DNA of 64,000 nucleotides from JBBQFC01 sp038321615 (GTDB taxonomy: Bacteria; Bacteroidota; Bacteroidia; Flavobacteriales_D; Cryomorphaceae): contig JBBQFC010000005.1 of assembly GCA_038321615.1 (NCBI GenBank), positions 16,450-80,449 on the forward strand. The letters run 5' to 3'. The translations under genes and the position numbers were made by a program. Positions within the stretch are counted from its first letter, which is position 1; each line of letters begins with the position of its first letter. Of the stretch, positions 28,206 through 35,997 are shown one piece after another. A model generated the notes under the pieces. That model was not told where the DNA came from. It did not search any database and saw only the letters and a list, made by a program, of their open reading frames with translations.

Positions 28206-28233
28206 TTTGAAATAGGCTTATTTTGTAGCTTTG
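28206..28233 (+). promoter_or_regulatory. Promoter of pdhB
   Basis: TTTG at 28206-28209 and TAGCTTTG at 28226-28233 are separated by 16 bases. The pdhB ATG is 20 bases downstream, leaving a very short leader. Confidence 0.6.
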
Positions 28234-28252
28234 CCCCTTCACTTCAAATGGT

Positions 28253-29236
28253 ATGAGAGTAATTCAATTTAGAGAAGCGATTTGCGAAGCAATGAGCGAA
28301 GAAATGCGCAACGATAGCCGCGTATTTTTATTGGGCGAAGAAGTAGCAGAGTATAATGGAGCTTACAAGGCCAGCAAAGGAATGCTCGAAGAATTTGGCC
28401 CTAAGCGTGTGATAGACACGCCAATTGCGGAACTCGGTTTTTCGGGCATTGCAGTAGGTGCAGCTATGAATGGATTGCGTCCTATTGTAGAGTTCATGAC
28501 ATGGAATTTCGCTGTTCTTGCCGCCGATCAAATAATCAATTGTGCCGCTAAAATGCTGCAAATGAGCGGCGGCCAGTTTGGTGCCCCGGTCGTTTTCCGC
28601 GGCCCGAATGGGCCTGCTGGTCAGCTAGCGGCTACACACTCCCAGAGCTTCGAAGCGATTTATGCCCACATACCGGGTTTAAAAGTTATCACCCCATCCA
28701 ACCCTTACGATGCGAAAGGCCTGCTGAAGGCAGCTATTCGCGATGACGATCCGATTGTGTTTATGGAGTCAGAGAAAATGTATGGCGACAAAGGCGAAGT
28801 TCCAGAAGGAGAGTATATTCTACCTATTGGAAAAGCAGATATAAAGCGCAAAGGAAGCGACGTAACAATCGTTTCGTTCGGGAAAATAATGAAGGTAGCT
28901 CTTGCCGCCGCCGAAGAATTAGCTCAGGACGGTATAGATGCCGAAGTTATTGACCTTCGCACTATTCGCCCGCTCGATATTGAGACAATCATTGCGAGTG
29001 TAAAACGCACCAACCGATTGGTAGTAGTGGAAGAAAGTTGGCCTGTGGCATCTATTGCTTCCGAGATATCGCACCGCGTCCAAATCGCGGCTTTCGACTA
29101 CCTCGATGCCCCCGTAACACGTGTTATGATGGCCGATACGCCCTTTCCGTTTGCAACCACTTTAATTGACGAGTCATTGCCTAATGTGAAGCGTACTGTT
29201 CGGGCAGTTAAGGAAGTGATGTACATTACCAAATGA
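28253..29236 (+). CDS. pdhB: Pyruvate dehydrogenase E1 component subunit beta
   Basis: A protein of 327 residues. It is the beta chain of the thiamine-diphosphate E1 enzyme that decarboxylates pyruvate. FREAICEAMSEEMRNDSRVFLLGEEVAEYNGAYK, DTPIAELGFSGIAVGAAMNGLRPIVEFMTW and the transketolase C-terminal VIDLRTIRPLDIETI are typical of E1 beta. The gene stands alone: E1 alpha and E2 are not next to it, unlike operons in many other bacteria. It has its own promoter and terminator. A branched-chain or acetoin E1 beta is a weaker alternative. Confidence 0.93.
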   Translation: MRVIQFREAICEAMSEEMRNDSRVFLLGEEVAEYNGAYKASKGMLEEFGPKRVIDTPIAELGFSGIAVGAAMNGLRPIVEFMTWNFAVLAADQIINCAAKMLQMSGGQFGAPVVFRGPNGPAGQLAATHSQSFEAIYAHIPGLKVITPSNPYDAKGLLKAAIRDDDPIVFMESEKMYGDKGEVPEGEYILPIGKADIKRKGSDVTIVSFGKIMKVALAAAEELAQDGIDAEVIDLRTIRPLDIETIIASVKRTNRLVVVEESWPVASIASEISHRVQIAAFDYLDAPVTRVMMADTPFPFATTLIDESLPNVKRTVRAVKEVMYITK

Positions 29237-29259
29237 TCGATCTGAAATAGTTTGAAATG

Positions 29260-29286
29260 AGCCCTTTTCGAAGGGCTTTTTTTTTT
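29260..29286 (+). terminator. Rho-independent terminator of pdhB
   Basis: Stem AGCCCTT/AAGGGCT with a TTCG loop (29267-29270) followed by ten Ts. Confidence 0.9.
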
Positions 29287-29321
29287 CGATTAAGCCGCCT
29301 TACCCGAAGGTTTAATCGGTA

Positions 29322-29353
29322 TTTGCGTAGATTAAAGTCAATTCCTACTTTTG
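29322..29353 (+). promoter_or_regulatory. Promoter of the pyrophosphatase gene
   Basis: TTTG at 29322-29325 and TACTTTTG at 29346-29353 are 20 bases apart, a textbook Bacteroidota promoter, 37 bases before the ATG at 29390. Confidence 0.7.
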
Positions 29354-29389
29354 CGCTCCTTTAATCAGGAGCCATCAAACCAAAAGAAT

Positions 29390-32095
29390 ATGGATTTCGT
29401 CTACAAAAACATGATTTATTTCATCCCAGCCATGGGTGTCATTGGCCTCATTATTATGGCCATTAAATCTGCCTGGGTTAGCAAGCAGGATCCTGGCGAT
29501 GCGAGAATGGTCGAATTGGCGGGGTATATAGCCGATGGATCCATGGCCTTCCTAAAAGCAGAATGGAAAGTGCTTTCTTACTTTGTAGTGATTGCAGCCA
29601 TAATACTTGGCTACAGCGGGACCTTGGTGCCTGAGTCAAGCCCAATCATAGCCATTGCTTTCATTATTGGAGCAATTCTTTCGGCTCTCGCCGGATATTT
29701 TGGGATGAAGATAGCCACGAAGGCAAATGTGCGCACCACCCAAGCGGCTCGTACCAGTTTGAAAGCTGCTTTGCAAGTATCATTTACAGGTGGTACCGTA
29801 ATGGGTCTTGGTGTTGCAGGTTTGGCCGTACTCGGTTTGGGCAGTCTTTTTATTGTTTTCCTTCACTTGTTCGTGCCGGAAGGCGCTGCCGCAAGTGGCC
29901 TCGAAATGAAACGTGCAATTGAAGTTTTAGCGGGTTTCTCCTTGGGGGCAGAATCTATTGCGCTATTTGCCCGTGTAGGTGGCGGTATTTATACCAAAGC
30001 AGCCGATGTAGGCGCTGACCTTGTAGGTAAAGTCGAAGCAGGTATTCCCGAAGATGACCCTCGTAATCCTGCTACCATCGCCGACAATGTGGGCGATAAT
30101 GTGGGCGATGTGGCAGGAATGGGTGCCGACCTTTTTGGCTCGTACGTGGCCACAATTCTTGCTACAATGGTTCTGGGACAGGAGATTAATTCCAACGATT
30201 CTTTTGGTGGTTTGGCTCCTATTCTCCTACCTATGGTTCTTGCAGGTCTCGGTTTGATCTTCTCGATCATCGGGACTATGCTGGTAAAGATCAAGTCGGA
30301 TACCGATAGTGTGCTGCGTGCGCTCAATCTCGGTAACTGGACATCAATCGTCCTTACGGTCATTGCATCTTTCTTCTTAGTACAATTCATGCTTCCTGAG
30401 TCAATGTCGATTCGAGCATATGAGTTCACGCGAATGGATGTATTTTACGCCATTCTAGTAGGTTCTGTGGTAGGTGCCTTGATCAGCATGATTACCGAGT
30501 ATTACACCGCCATGGGTCGTCGTCCTGTAAACTCTATTGTGAAGCAATCTTCAACCGGCCACGCCACCAATATCATCGGTGGTCTCGCTGTAGGTATGGA
30601 GTCCACTGTATTACCTATCTTGGTTTTGGCTGCGGGAATCTATTTATCATTCGACTTTGCAGGCCTTTACGGGGTGGCTATTGCCGCCGCCGGTATGATG
30701 GCCACTACAGCCATGCAGCTCGCTATCGATGCCTTTGGCCCGATAGCCGATAACGCGGGTGGAATTGCGGAAATGAGCGCCCTTCCCAAAGAAGTACGCG
30801 ACCGCACTGACACGCTCGACGCTGTTGGAAATACTACCGCAGCAACTGGAAAAGGATTTGCAATTGCATCAGCAGCGCTTACAGCTCTGGCTCTTTTTGC
30901 CGCTTTTGTTGGAGTCGCTGGTATTGAATCTATCGACATTTTTAAAGCCGATGTGCTCGCCGGATTATTCGTTGGTGGGATGATTCCTTTTATTTTCTCG
31001 TCTTTGGCTATCGCTGCGGTGGGTCGCGCTGCCATGGATATGGTTCAAGAAGTTCGCCGGCAGTTTCGTGAGATACCCGGAATTATGGAAGGAACAGCAA
31101 AACCTGAATACGAGAAATGTATCGAGATTTCTACCAAGGCATCCTTACGTGAGATGCTGCTGCCGGGAGCCATAACGCTGCTTACTCCGGTTATCGTCGG
31201 GTTCACTTTTGGCGCCGAAGTGCTCGGCGGTTTGCTAGCAGGTATAACAGTTTCGGGGGTATTGATGGGCATTTTTCAAAGCAATGCAGGCGGCGCTTGG
31301 GACAATGCCAAGAAGTCGTTCGAAAAAGGGGTAGAAATAAATGGGAAAATGGAGTACAAAGGTTCCGAGCCGCACAAGGCATCTGTAACCGGCGATACCG
31401 TTGGAGATCCTTTCAAAGATACTTCTGGGCCGTCCATGAACATCCTTATAAAGCTAACTTCTATTGTAGCTTTAATTATAGCGCCTCACCTTCCGGCGGA
31501 AAAAACCCAAAGCGATGAAGGCGTGCTCATGCAACAAGAAATGCGCCCTGCTGCTCTTGACGGGGCGGTTCAAATCGGTCAAGATGCCCAATTCACGTGG
31601 TTTGCTACAAAAGCGACCGGAAGACACAACGGTACGGTTCAGGGCGTTGGAGCAGCGAATTTTTCGGGTAATATTCTCGTCGACGGTCGCGTGGAAATTG
31701 ATTTGAATACTATCCGCGTAGTTGATATTCAAGATCCCACCAGCAACAAGGAGCTCACCGATCATTTGAAAAGCAAGGACTTCTTTGATGCAGGTGCTCA
31801 CCCAAAAGGCATGTTGCGCATTCAGAAAGCTGAAGCTCCAAAAGGTTCATCCACCATGTATGGGTTCGAAGGCACGCTCGATTTAAAGGGGATTCAAAAA
31901 CCCGTAAAAGGAGGCTATGCTGTAAAGACGGAAGAAAGTGGCGCTCGCCGGGTTGTCGGTTCGTTCGACTTTGATCGTACAGATTATGATATTCGTTATG
32001 GTTCCGGAAAATTTTTCGAAAACTTAGGAGACAAGCTTATAGCCGATAGGGTCACCATCGGGTTTGATATCCCGGTTCCTGCCGAGAATAAATAG
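29390..32095 (+). CDS. hppA: K+-dependent ion-pumping membrane pyrophosphatase fused to a YceI-like domain
   Basis: A protein of 901 residues from the ATG at 29390 (MDFVYK); an upstream in-frame ATG at 29351 overlaps the promoter. Residues 1-720 are a membrane pyrophosphatase with about 16 helices, which hydrolyses PPi and pumps Na+ and/or H+. The catalytic DNVGDNVGD is at 232-240. Ala 484 and Gly 487 in GNTTAATGKG are the residues of K+-dependent enzymes. Residues about 725-901 are an added soluble domain (FTWFATKATGRHNGTVQG, LKGIQKPVKG, FDFDRTDYDIRYGSG) with the YceI lipid-binding pattern. The C-terminus of this pump family faces the periplasm, where YceI proteins act, so the fusion is topologically sensible. 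Confidence 0.93.
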   Translation: MDFVYKNMIYFIPAMGVIGLIIMAIKSAWVSKQDPGDARMVELAGYIADGSMAFLKAEWKVLSYFVVIAAIILGYSGTLVPESSPIIAIAFIIGAILSALAGYFGMKIATKANVRTTQAARTSLKAALQVSFTGGTVMGLGVAGLAVLGLGSLFIVFLHLFVPEGAAASGLEMKRAIEVLAGFSLGAESIALFARVGGGIYTKAADVGADLVGKVEAGIPEDDPRNPATIADNVGDNVGDVAGMGADLFGSYVATILATMVLGQEINSNDSFGGLAPILLPMVLAGLGLIFSIIGTMLVKIKSDTDSVLRALNLGNWTSIVLTVIASFFLVQFMLPESMSIRAYEFTRMDVFYAILVGSVVGALISMITEYYTAMGRRPVNSIVKQSSTGHATNIIGGLAVGMESTVLPILVLAAGIYLSFDFAGLYGVAIAAAGMMATTAMQLAIDAFGPIADNAGGIAEMSALPKEVRDRTDTLDAVGNTTAATGKGFAIASAALTALALFAAFVGVAGIESIDIFKADVLAGLFVGGMIPFIFSSLAIAAVGRAAMDMVQEVRRQFREIPGIMEGTAKPEYEKCIEISTKASLREMLLPGAITLLTPVIVGFTFGAEVLGGLLAGITVSGVLMGIFQSNAGGAWDNAKKSFEKGVEINGKMEYKGSEPHKASVTGDTVGDPFKDTSGPSMNILIKLTSIVALIIAPHLPAEKTQSDEGVLMQQEMRPAALDGAVQIGQDAQFTWFATKATGRHNGTVQGVGAANFSGNILVDGRVEIDLNTIRVVDIQDPTSNKELTDHLKSKDFFDAGAHPKGMLRIQKAEAPKGSSTMYGFEGTLDLKGIQKPVKGGYAVKTEESGARRVVGSFDFDRTDYDIRYGSGKFFENLGDKLIADRVTIGFDIPVPAENK

Positions 32096-32160
32096 CGGGG
32101 CATTTCTTTTGCAAGTTTCACAACGATCTGCTTTTGATCTGAAACTTGACCTTTGGATCG

Positions 32161-32778
32161 TTATTTAAACAGGCCGTGGACTTCACCGTCCACTGCGGAA
32201 ATGATCTTTCCGAGATCTTCTGGATTTTGGTGGAATGCGTTGCTGTCAACATCGATCACGAGTAAGTTTCCTTTGTCATAAGTCGAAATCCAAGCCTCGT
32301 AGCGTTCATTCAAACGCTTCAAATAATCGAGCCGAATGGCCTCTTCGTACTGTCGACCGCGCTGCTGGATATTATTTACTAAAGCAGGAACCGTGGCACG
32401 CAGGTAAATCAAGAGGTCGGGTGGGGTGATAAAATGATCCATCGACGAGAAAAGTGAGTAGTAATTCTCGAAGTCTCGGGTGGTCATCAAGCCCATACTG
32501 TGCAAGTTTGGAGCAAAAATGTAAGCGTCTTCGTAGATTGTACGGTCTTGGATTACATTGATTTTCTTTTGACGGAGATCCAATACCTGATTGAATCGAT
32601 TGTTCAAAAAGTAGATTTGCAAGTTGAATGACCAGCGCTGCATGTCTTCATAGAAGTCTAGAAGATAGGGGTTCTCATCGGCGTCCTCAAAGTGGCATTC
32701 CCATTTATAATGTTTGCCGAGGAGTTCGGTGAGGGTCGTTTTTCCGGAACCTATATTTCCGGCTATTGCAATGTGCAT
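32161..32778 (-). CDS. Deoxynucleoside kinase
   Basis: A protein of 205 residues. It phosphorylates deoxyribonucleosides for nucleotide salvage. The P-loop is GNIGSGKTT (residues 7-15), the substrate-binding acidic stretch is ENPYLLDFYEDMQRWSFNLQIYFL, the DRS-type motif appears as QDRTIYEDAYIFA, and the LID arginines are in NIQQRGRQYEEAI. These features fit the dNK/dGK-dAK family; the base specificity cannot be told from the sequence. A -7 element (TACTTTTG on the minus strand, 32798-32805) lies 20 bases upstream. Confidence 0.92.
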   Translation of the reverse strand: MHIAIAGNIGSGKTTLTELLGKHYKWECHFEDADENPYLLDFYEDMQRWSFNLQIYFLNNRFNQVLDLRQKKINVIQDRTIYEDAYIFAPNLHSMGLMTTRDFENYYSLFSSMDHFITPPDLLIYLRATVPALVNNIQQRGRQYEEAIRLDYLKRLNERYEAWISTYDKGNLLVIDVDSNAFHQNPEDLGKIISAVDGEVHGLFK

Positions 32779-32797
32779 ATCGATTTAATCTAAGTGC

Positions 32798-32805
32798 CAA
32801 AAGTA
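32798..32805 (-). promoter_or_regulatory. -7 promoter element of the deoxynucleoside kinase gene
   Basis: On the minus strand this reads TACTTTTG, a full TAnnTTTG match, 20 bases upstream of the ATG. Confidence 0.5.
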
Positions 32806-32833
32806 CAAATATTGCCCTATGTGCAGTACCTTA

Positions 32834-33625
32834 TCAACGTGAAGTAATTTCCAGGATTTGAATCTGGGTTGCAGAGCGCACTGCAATGCGGTTATCAAAG
32901 ATCACCGCATCTAAACTTCCGATTGGTAGGTCTATAACATCGGTGATAAAAGTGCGCGTATCATAAAGTTTGAGTTTGCCATCTTCAAAATAGGCGAGTT
33001 GAGTTTCGAAAATTTGAAAATCTGCGATGCCTGTAATTGGAATGGTTTTGATATACGTTCCGAAAATATCGAAGACCAAAATCCCGGTGCCAGGATTATT
33101 TAAGTAGCATTTATTCGCAAACTCTACCATGGCTGTTGGCCTGAGTTCAATATTTAAGAGTTGAGCTAAATTACCTGTATAGGCTGTTCTAGCAAACCTA
33201 TCGTCCAATCGGGTCAGAGAAAAACGCATGGCATCGTAAAACCAATAGTGATTTTGTATGGAGCTGCAACCTAAGGTTCCCAGACCTATTTCGTAGTCGA
33301 GTAGGTGAATCACTCCGCGATTATTGGTGAGTGTATTGTCGAGCAAGGCGGCTGAATTTAAGTCGGCGTAAATGACCAGGGGTCGGAGCGGAAAGCTCAC
33401 ATCCAAGGCATCGACCGCTCCTAATTTTAGGTCGCTGTAGCGAAATTGAAAGGAGCCATTTCGAGTATACTTGTAAATTTCGGCACCACTTATAGCGTAA
33501 ATATTCTGCAGATTGTCGATGACGATTTTATCGCATTTCTTTTCGATAACAGCTATTTCGGTCCATTGCCCAAGGGCGAACAAAATAGAAATAAACAGGA
33601 AAGCAACGGTCAAGAGCGGCTTCAA
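32834..33625 (-). CDS. Exported protein of unknown function, propeller-like repeats
   Basis: A protein of 263 residues with a signal peptide (residues 1-19, cleavage near LFALGQ). The mature part has repeated short beta segments (IVIDNLQNIYAISGAEIYKYTRNG, NKCYLNNPGTGILVFDIFGTYIKTI, LAYFEDGKLKLYDTRTF) like the blades of a beta-propeller of the NHL or WD type. No catalytic motif is recognised. Its ATG overlaps the stop of the GH3-like gene by four bases, so the two are translationally coupled and may act in the same process. Function unknown. Confidence 0.75.
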   Translation of the reverse strand: MKPLLTVAFLFISILFALGQWTEIAVIEKKCDKIVIDNLQNIYAISGAEIYKYTRNGSFQFRYSDLKLGAVDALDVSFPLRPLVIYADLNSAALLDNTLTNNRGVIHLLDYEIGLGTLGCSSIQNHYWFYDAMRFSLTRLDDRFARTAYTGNLAQLLNIELRPTAMVEFANKCYLNNPGTGILVFDIFGTYIKTIPITGIADFQIFETQLAYFEDGKLKLYDTRTFITDVIDLPIGSLDAVIFDNRIAVRSATQIQILEITSR

Positions 33626-35139
33626 GGTACAAGCTGATTATAGGCAAGAATATCGTCGAGAATCGCTCGATCGTTCGAAAGTCGGGGTACTTTATGCTGG
33701 CCGCCTAACTTTCCTTTATGCTTTAGCCAATTGTAAAAAGTTCCCGAAGGTAAAAAGTGAATCTGAGGCTTTTGCAAGCTCAGATCAGCCGTGCGCTTGG
33801 CTTCATAATCGCTATTCAGTGTTTTAAGGTATCCATCGAGAATACCGGCAAATTCTTCCTTATTCAGCGGTTCTTGCTCAAACTCTATGAGCCATTGATG
33901 GGCCCCGCGCGAATCTAAATCCATATAAATTGGTCCAGCCGTAAAGTCTTTCACCCTGCAATCAAGTTTTTCGCAAGTTAGCGCTAAGGCTTTTTCCGCA
34001 TTGTCGACCATGAGTTCTTCCCCAAACGCGTTAATGAAGCTTTTCGTCCGTCCGGCCACCCTTATTCGGTAGGGCTTAGTAGAAGTAAACTCTATGGTAT
34101 CGCCAAGGCGATACCGCCAAAGACCGGCATTGGTAGAGATAACCAATTCATACACTTTGTGAATTTCCACATCTTCGAGTAAGATGGTTTTGGGCTGCTC
34201 TTCTAAACTATTGGCCAAAGGAATGAACTCGTAAAAAATGCCGTAGTCGAGCATAAGCAGCATATCATCTGCACCTGCCCGGTCTTGAATTCCGAAAAAG
34301 CCCTCGCTGGCATTGTAATTCTCGTAGCATTGCAGCTTATAGCCACCTATAAGCGCGTGAAAATGCTTGCGATAAGGTGCGAAACTTATTCCGCCGTGCA
34401 TGTAAAGCTCAAAATTGGGCCATACTTCACTCATTTGTTTGGCACCCTTGAGTTCCAATATGCGCTTGAGCAGCAGCAATGTCCATGAAGGTACCCCGGC
34501 CATATTGGATACGTCTTCGTCCATGACGCTTCGTGCCATGCGCTCTATCTTCGTTTCCCATTCGTCCATAAGCGCTATGTCTCGCTCTGGCACCCGCTTG
34601 AACTCCACCCAGAAGGGTAAATTCTTGATTATAATGGCTGACAAATCGCCGTAATAGGAGTCCTTGTTTAGTGCGTTTATCTGGCTGCTTCCTCCAATAG
34701 CGAGTGATTTGCCACCGTACACATTATTGTTCGGATGATTGTGATCATATACGGCTAGCAGGTCTTTACCTGCTTTGTAATGGCAATCATCCAATGCTTC
34801 GCGGCTCACGGGTATAAACTTGCTTTTATCGCTTGTGGTACCCGATGATTTGGCAAACCAAGAAATCTCCGTGGGCCAAATTAGGCCTTGTTCACCCGCT
34901 TGCAGTCTTTTAACGTAAGGCTTCAAATCTTCGTAGGTCTGCAGCGGAACGCTGTTGCGGAAGCGATTGACATTGGTAATGTCTTTGTAGCCGTGCGCCT
35001 TACCCCATTCGGTCGATGCTCCCATTTGGAGCAGGTAATTGAGCACTTCGGTTTGAACTTCATGGGGATATTTCATAAAAAGCTCCATCTGATGAAAGCG
35101 CTTTTGCATAAACCAAGAGAAAACAGAATTGAGAGCCAT
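33622..35139 (-). CDS. GH3-like (auxin-responsive GH3 family) adenylating enzyme
   Basis: A protein of 505 residues when started at the ATG at 35139 (MALNSVFSWFMQKRF); the frame stays open for another 83 codons upstream, but these overlap the divergent DUF2797 gene. GH3 proteins belong to the ANL superfamily and, in plants, conjugate amino acids to acyl acids through an acyl-adenylate. The ATP-binding SSGTTSDKSKFIPVS motif, YNASEGFFGIQ and LWRYRLGDTIEFTS are visible. Bacterial homologues are common in Bacteroidota and uncharacterised. An exported propeller-like protein follows with a four-base overlap. Confidence 0.9.
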   Translation of the reverse strand: MALNSVFSWFMQKRFHQMELFMKYPHEVQTEVLNYLLQMGASTEWGKAHGYKDITNVNRFRNSVPLQTYEDLKPYVKRLQAGEQGLIWPTEISWFAKSSGTTSDKSKFIPVSREALDDCHYKAGKDLLAVYDHNHPNNNVYGGKSLAIGGSSQINALNKDSYYGDLSAIIIKNLPFWVEFKRVPERDIALMDEWETKIERMARSVMDEDVSNMAGVPSWTLLLLKRILELKGAKQMSEVWPNFELYMHGGISFAPYRKHFHALIGGYKLQCYENYNASEGFFGIQDRAGADDMLLMLDYGIFYEFIPLANSLEEQPKTILLEDVEIHKVYELVISTNAGLWRYRLGDTIEFTSTKPYRIRVAGRTKSFINAFGEELMVDNAEKALALTCEKLDCRVKDFTAGPIYMDLDSRGAHQWLIEFEQEPLNKEEFAGILDGYLKTLNSDYEAKRTADLSLQKPQIHFLPSGTFYNWLKHKGKLGGQHKVPRLSNDRAILDDILAYNQLVP

Positions 35140-35157
35140 ACCTTCGCGGAGAATAAT

Positions 35158-35165
35158 CAAAGGTA
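35158..35165 (-). promoter_or_regulatory. -7 promoter element of the GH3-like gene
   Basis: On the minus strand this reads TACCTTTG, a full TAnnTTTG match, 19 bases upstream of the ATG at 35139. It supports that start over the longer frame. Confidence 0.55.
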
Positions 35166-35184
35166 TAATATACAACGAATTGGC

Positions 35185-35985
35185 ATGAAGGAACGTGGCT
35201 TGCTGCGAAAAATGAAGGGAACTCTGGCTGAGCCTATCACTTACAGCCTCGACTTGGGTAGCAAAAACGCAGTTATTCTCAACTCTTTTATAGGCTCCCA
35301 ATTCAATATTGTTTGGACTGGCCGAATTTTTTGCCTCCGGTGCGGAAGGAGTATTCAAAAAACCTACGGCGATGGTCTTTGCTTCCAATGTTTTTCGGAA
35401 GCGCCAGAAGCCTCACCCTGTATAATCCGACCAGAGCTTTGCGAAGCACATAATCATCAAGGGCGAGACGTGGAGTGGGAATTGAACCATCATTTTCAGC
35501 CCCATGTGGTTTATTTGGCTCAGACCAACATTATAAAAATAGGGGTAACCAGAGAAATTCAAGTGCCATCGCGGTGGATAGATCAAGGTGCAGGGCGAGC
35601 CTTGATATTTGCCATTACCCCTTACCGTCAATTGGCGGGCAGGATAGAAGTAGAAATGAAGCAATATCTATCCGACCGTACCGATTGGCGAAAAATGCTG
35701 ATCAATGCGGTCGACCACACAAGCCTGGAGGAAACCAGGGATACCTTTGGTAGTTTTCTCCCAGCCGAACTGGCACAATACCTCCGAACTGACTTCGACG
35801 TGCTTCCTTTAACCTACCCAGTGCTGGAGTATCCTGCGGCTATTAAATCTATTAAGTTAGAATCTGGATCAGAAAGCCAAGGCCGGCTCACTGGTATTCG
35901 CGGTCAATATCTTTACTGGGATGCAGATAGGGTGATGAATATTCGTAAATACAGCGGGTTTGAAGTTGATGTGCAGGCTTCATAG
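35185..35985 (+). CDS. DUF2797 protein with zinc-binding-type cysteines
   Basis: A protein of 266 residues from the ATG at 35185 (MKERGLLRKMKGTLAEP), which fits the usual DUF2797 N-terminus; the frame is open further upstream but there runs antisense to the GH3-like gene. A four-cysteine cluster (CLRCGRSIQKTYGDGLCFQC, residues 50-69) probably binds zinc. HVVYLAQTNIIKIGVTRE and PSRWIDQGAGRAL resemble a GIY-YIG type nuclease core, which may make this a nucleic-acid protein; that likeness is inference. It is divergent from the GH3-like gene, 45 bases apart. Confidence 0.8.
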   Translation: MKERGLLRKMKGTLAEPITYSLDLGSKNAVILNSFIGSQFNIVWTGRIFCLRCGRSIQKTYGDGLCFQCFSEAPEASPCIIRPELCEAHNHQGRDVEWELNHHFQPHVVYLAQTNIIKIGVTREIQVPSRWIDQGAGRALIFAITPYRQLAGRIEVEMKQYLSDRTDWRKMLINAVDHTSLEETRDTFGSFLPAELAQYLRTDFDVLPLTYPVLEYPAAIKSIKLESGSESQGRLTGIRGQYLYWDADRVMNIRKYSGFEVDVQAS

Positions 35986-35997
35986 CGCCTTATCATT

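Noticed and set aside
32105..32155. Inverted repeat between the pyrophosphatase and deoxynucleoside kinase genes
   Set aside because: The 9-bp arms CAAGTTTCA/TGAAACTTG are separated by about 19 bases with no clear T run, so it is too weak to call a terminator.
34888..35184. N-terminal extension of the DUF2797 frame by 99 codons
   Set aside because: This part is antisense to the conserved GH3-like gene, while the family N-terminus (LRKMKGTLAEP) begins at the ATG at 35185.
35140..35388. N-terminal extension of the GH3-like frame by 83 codons
   Set aside because: It overlaps the divergent DUF2797 gene and contains the -7 element; the family N-terminus fits the ATG at 35139.
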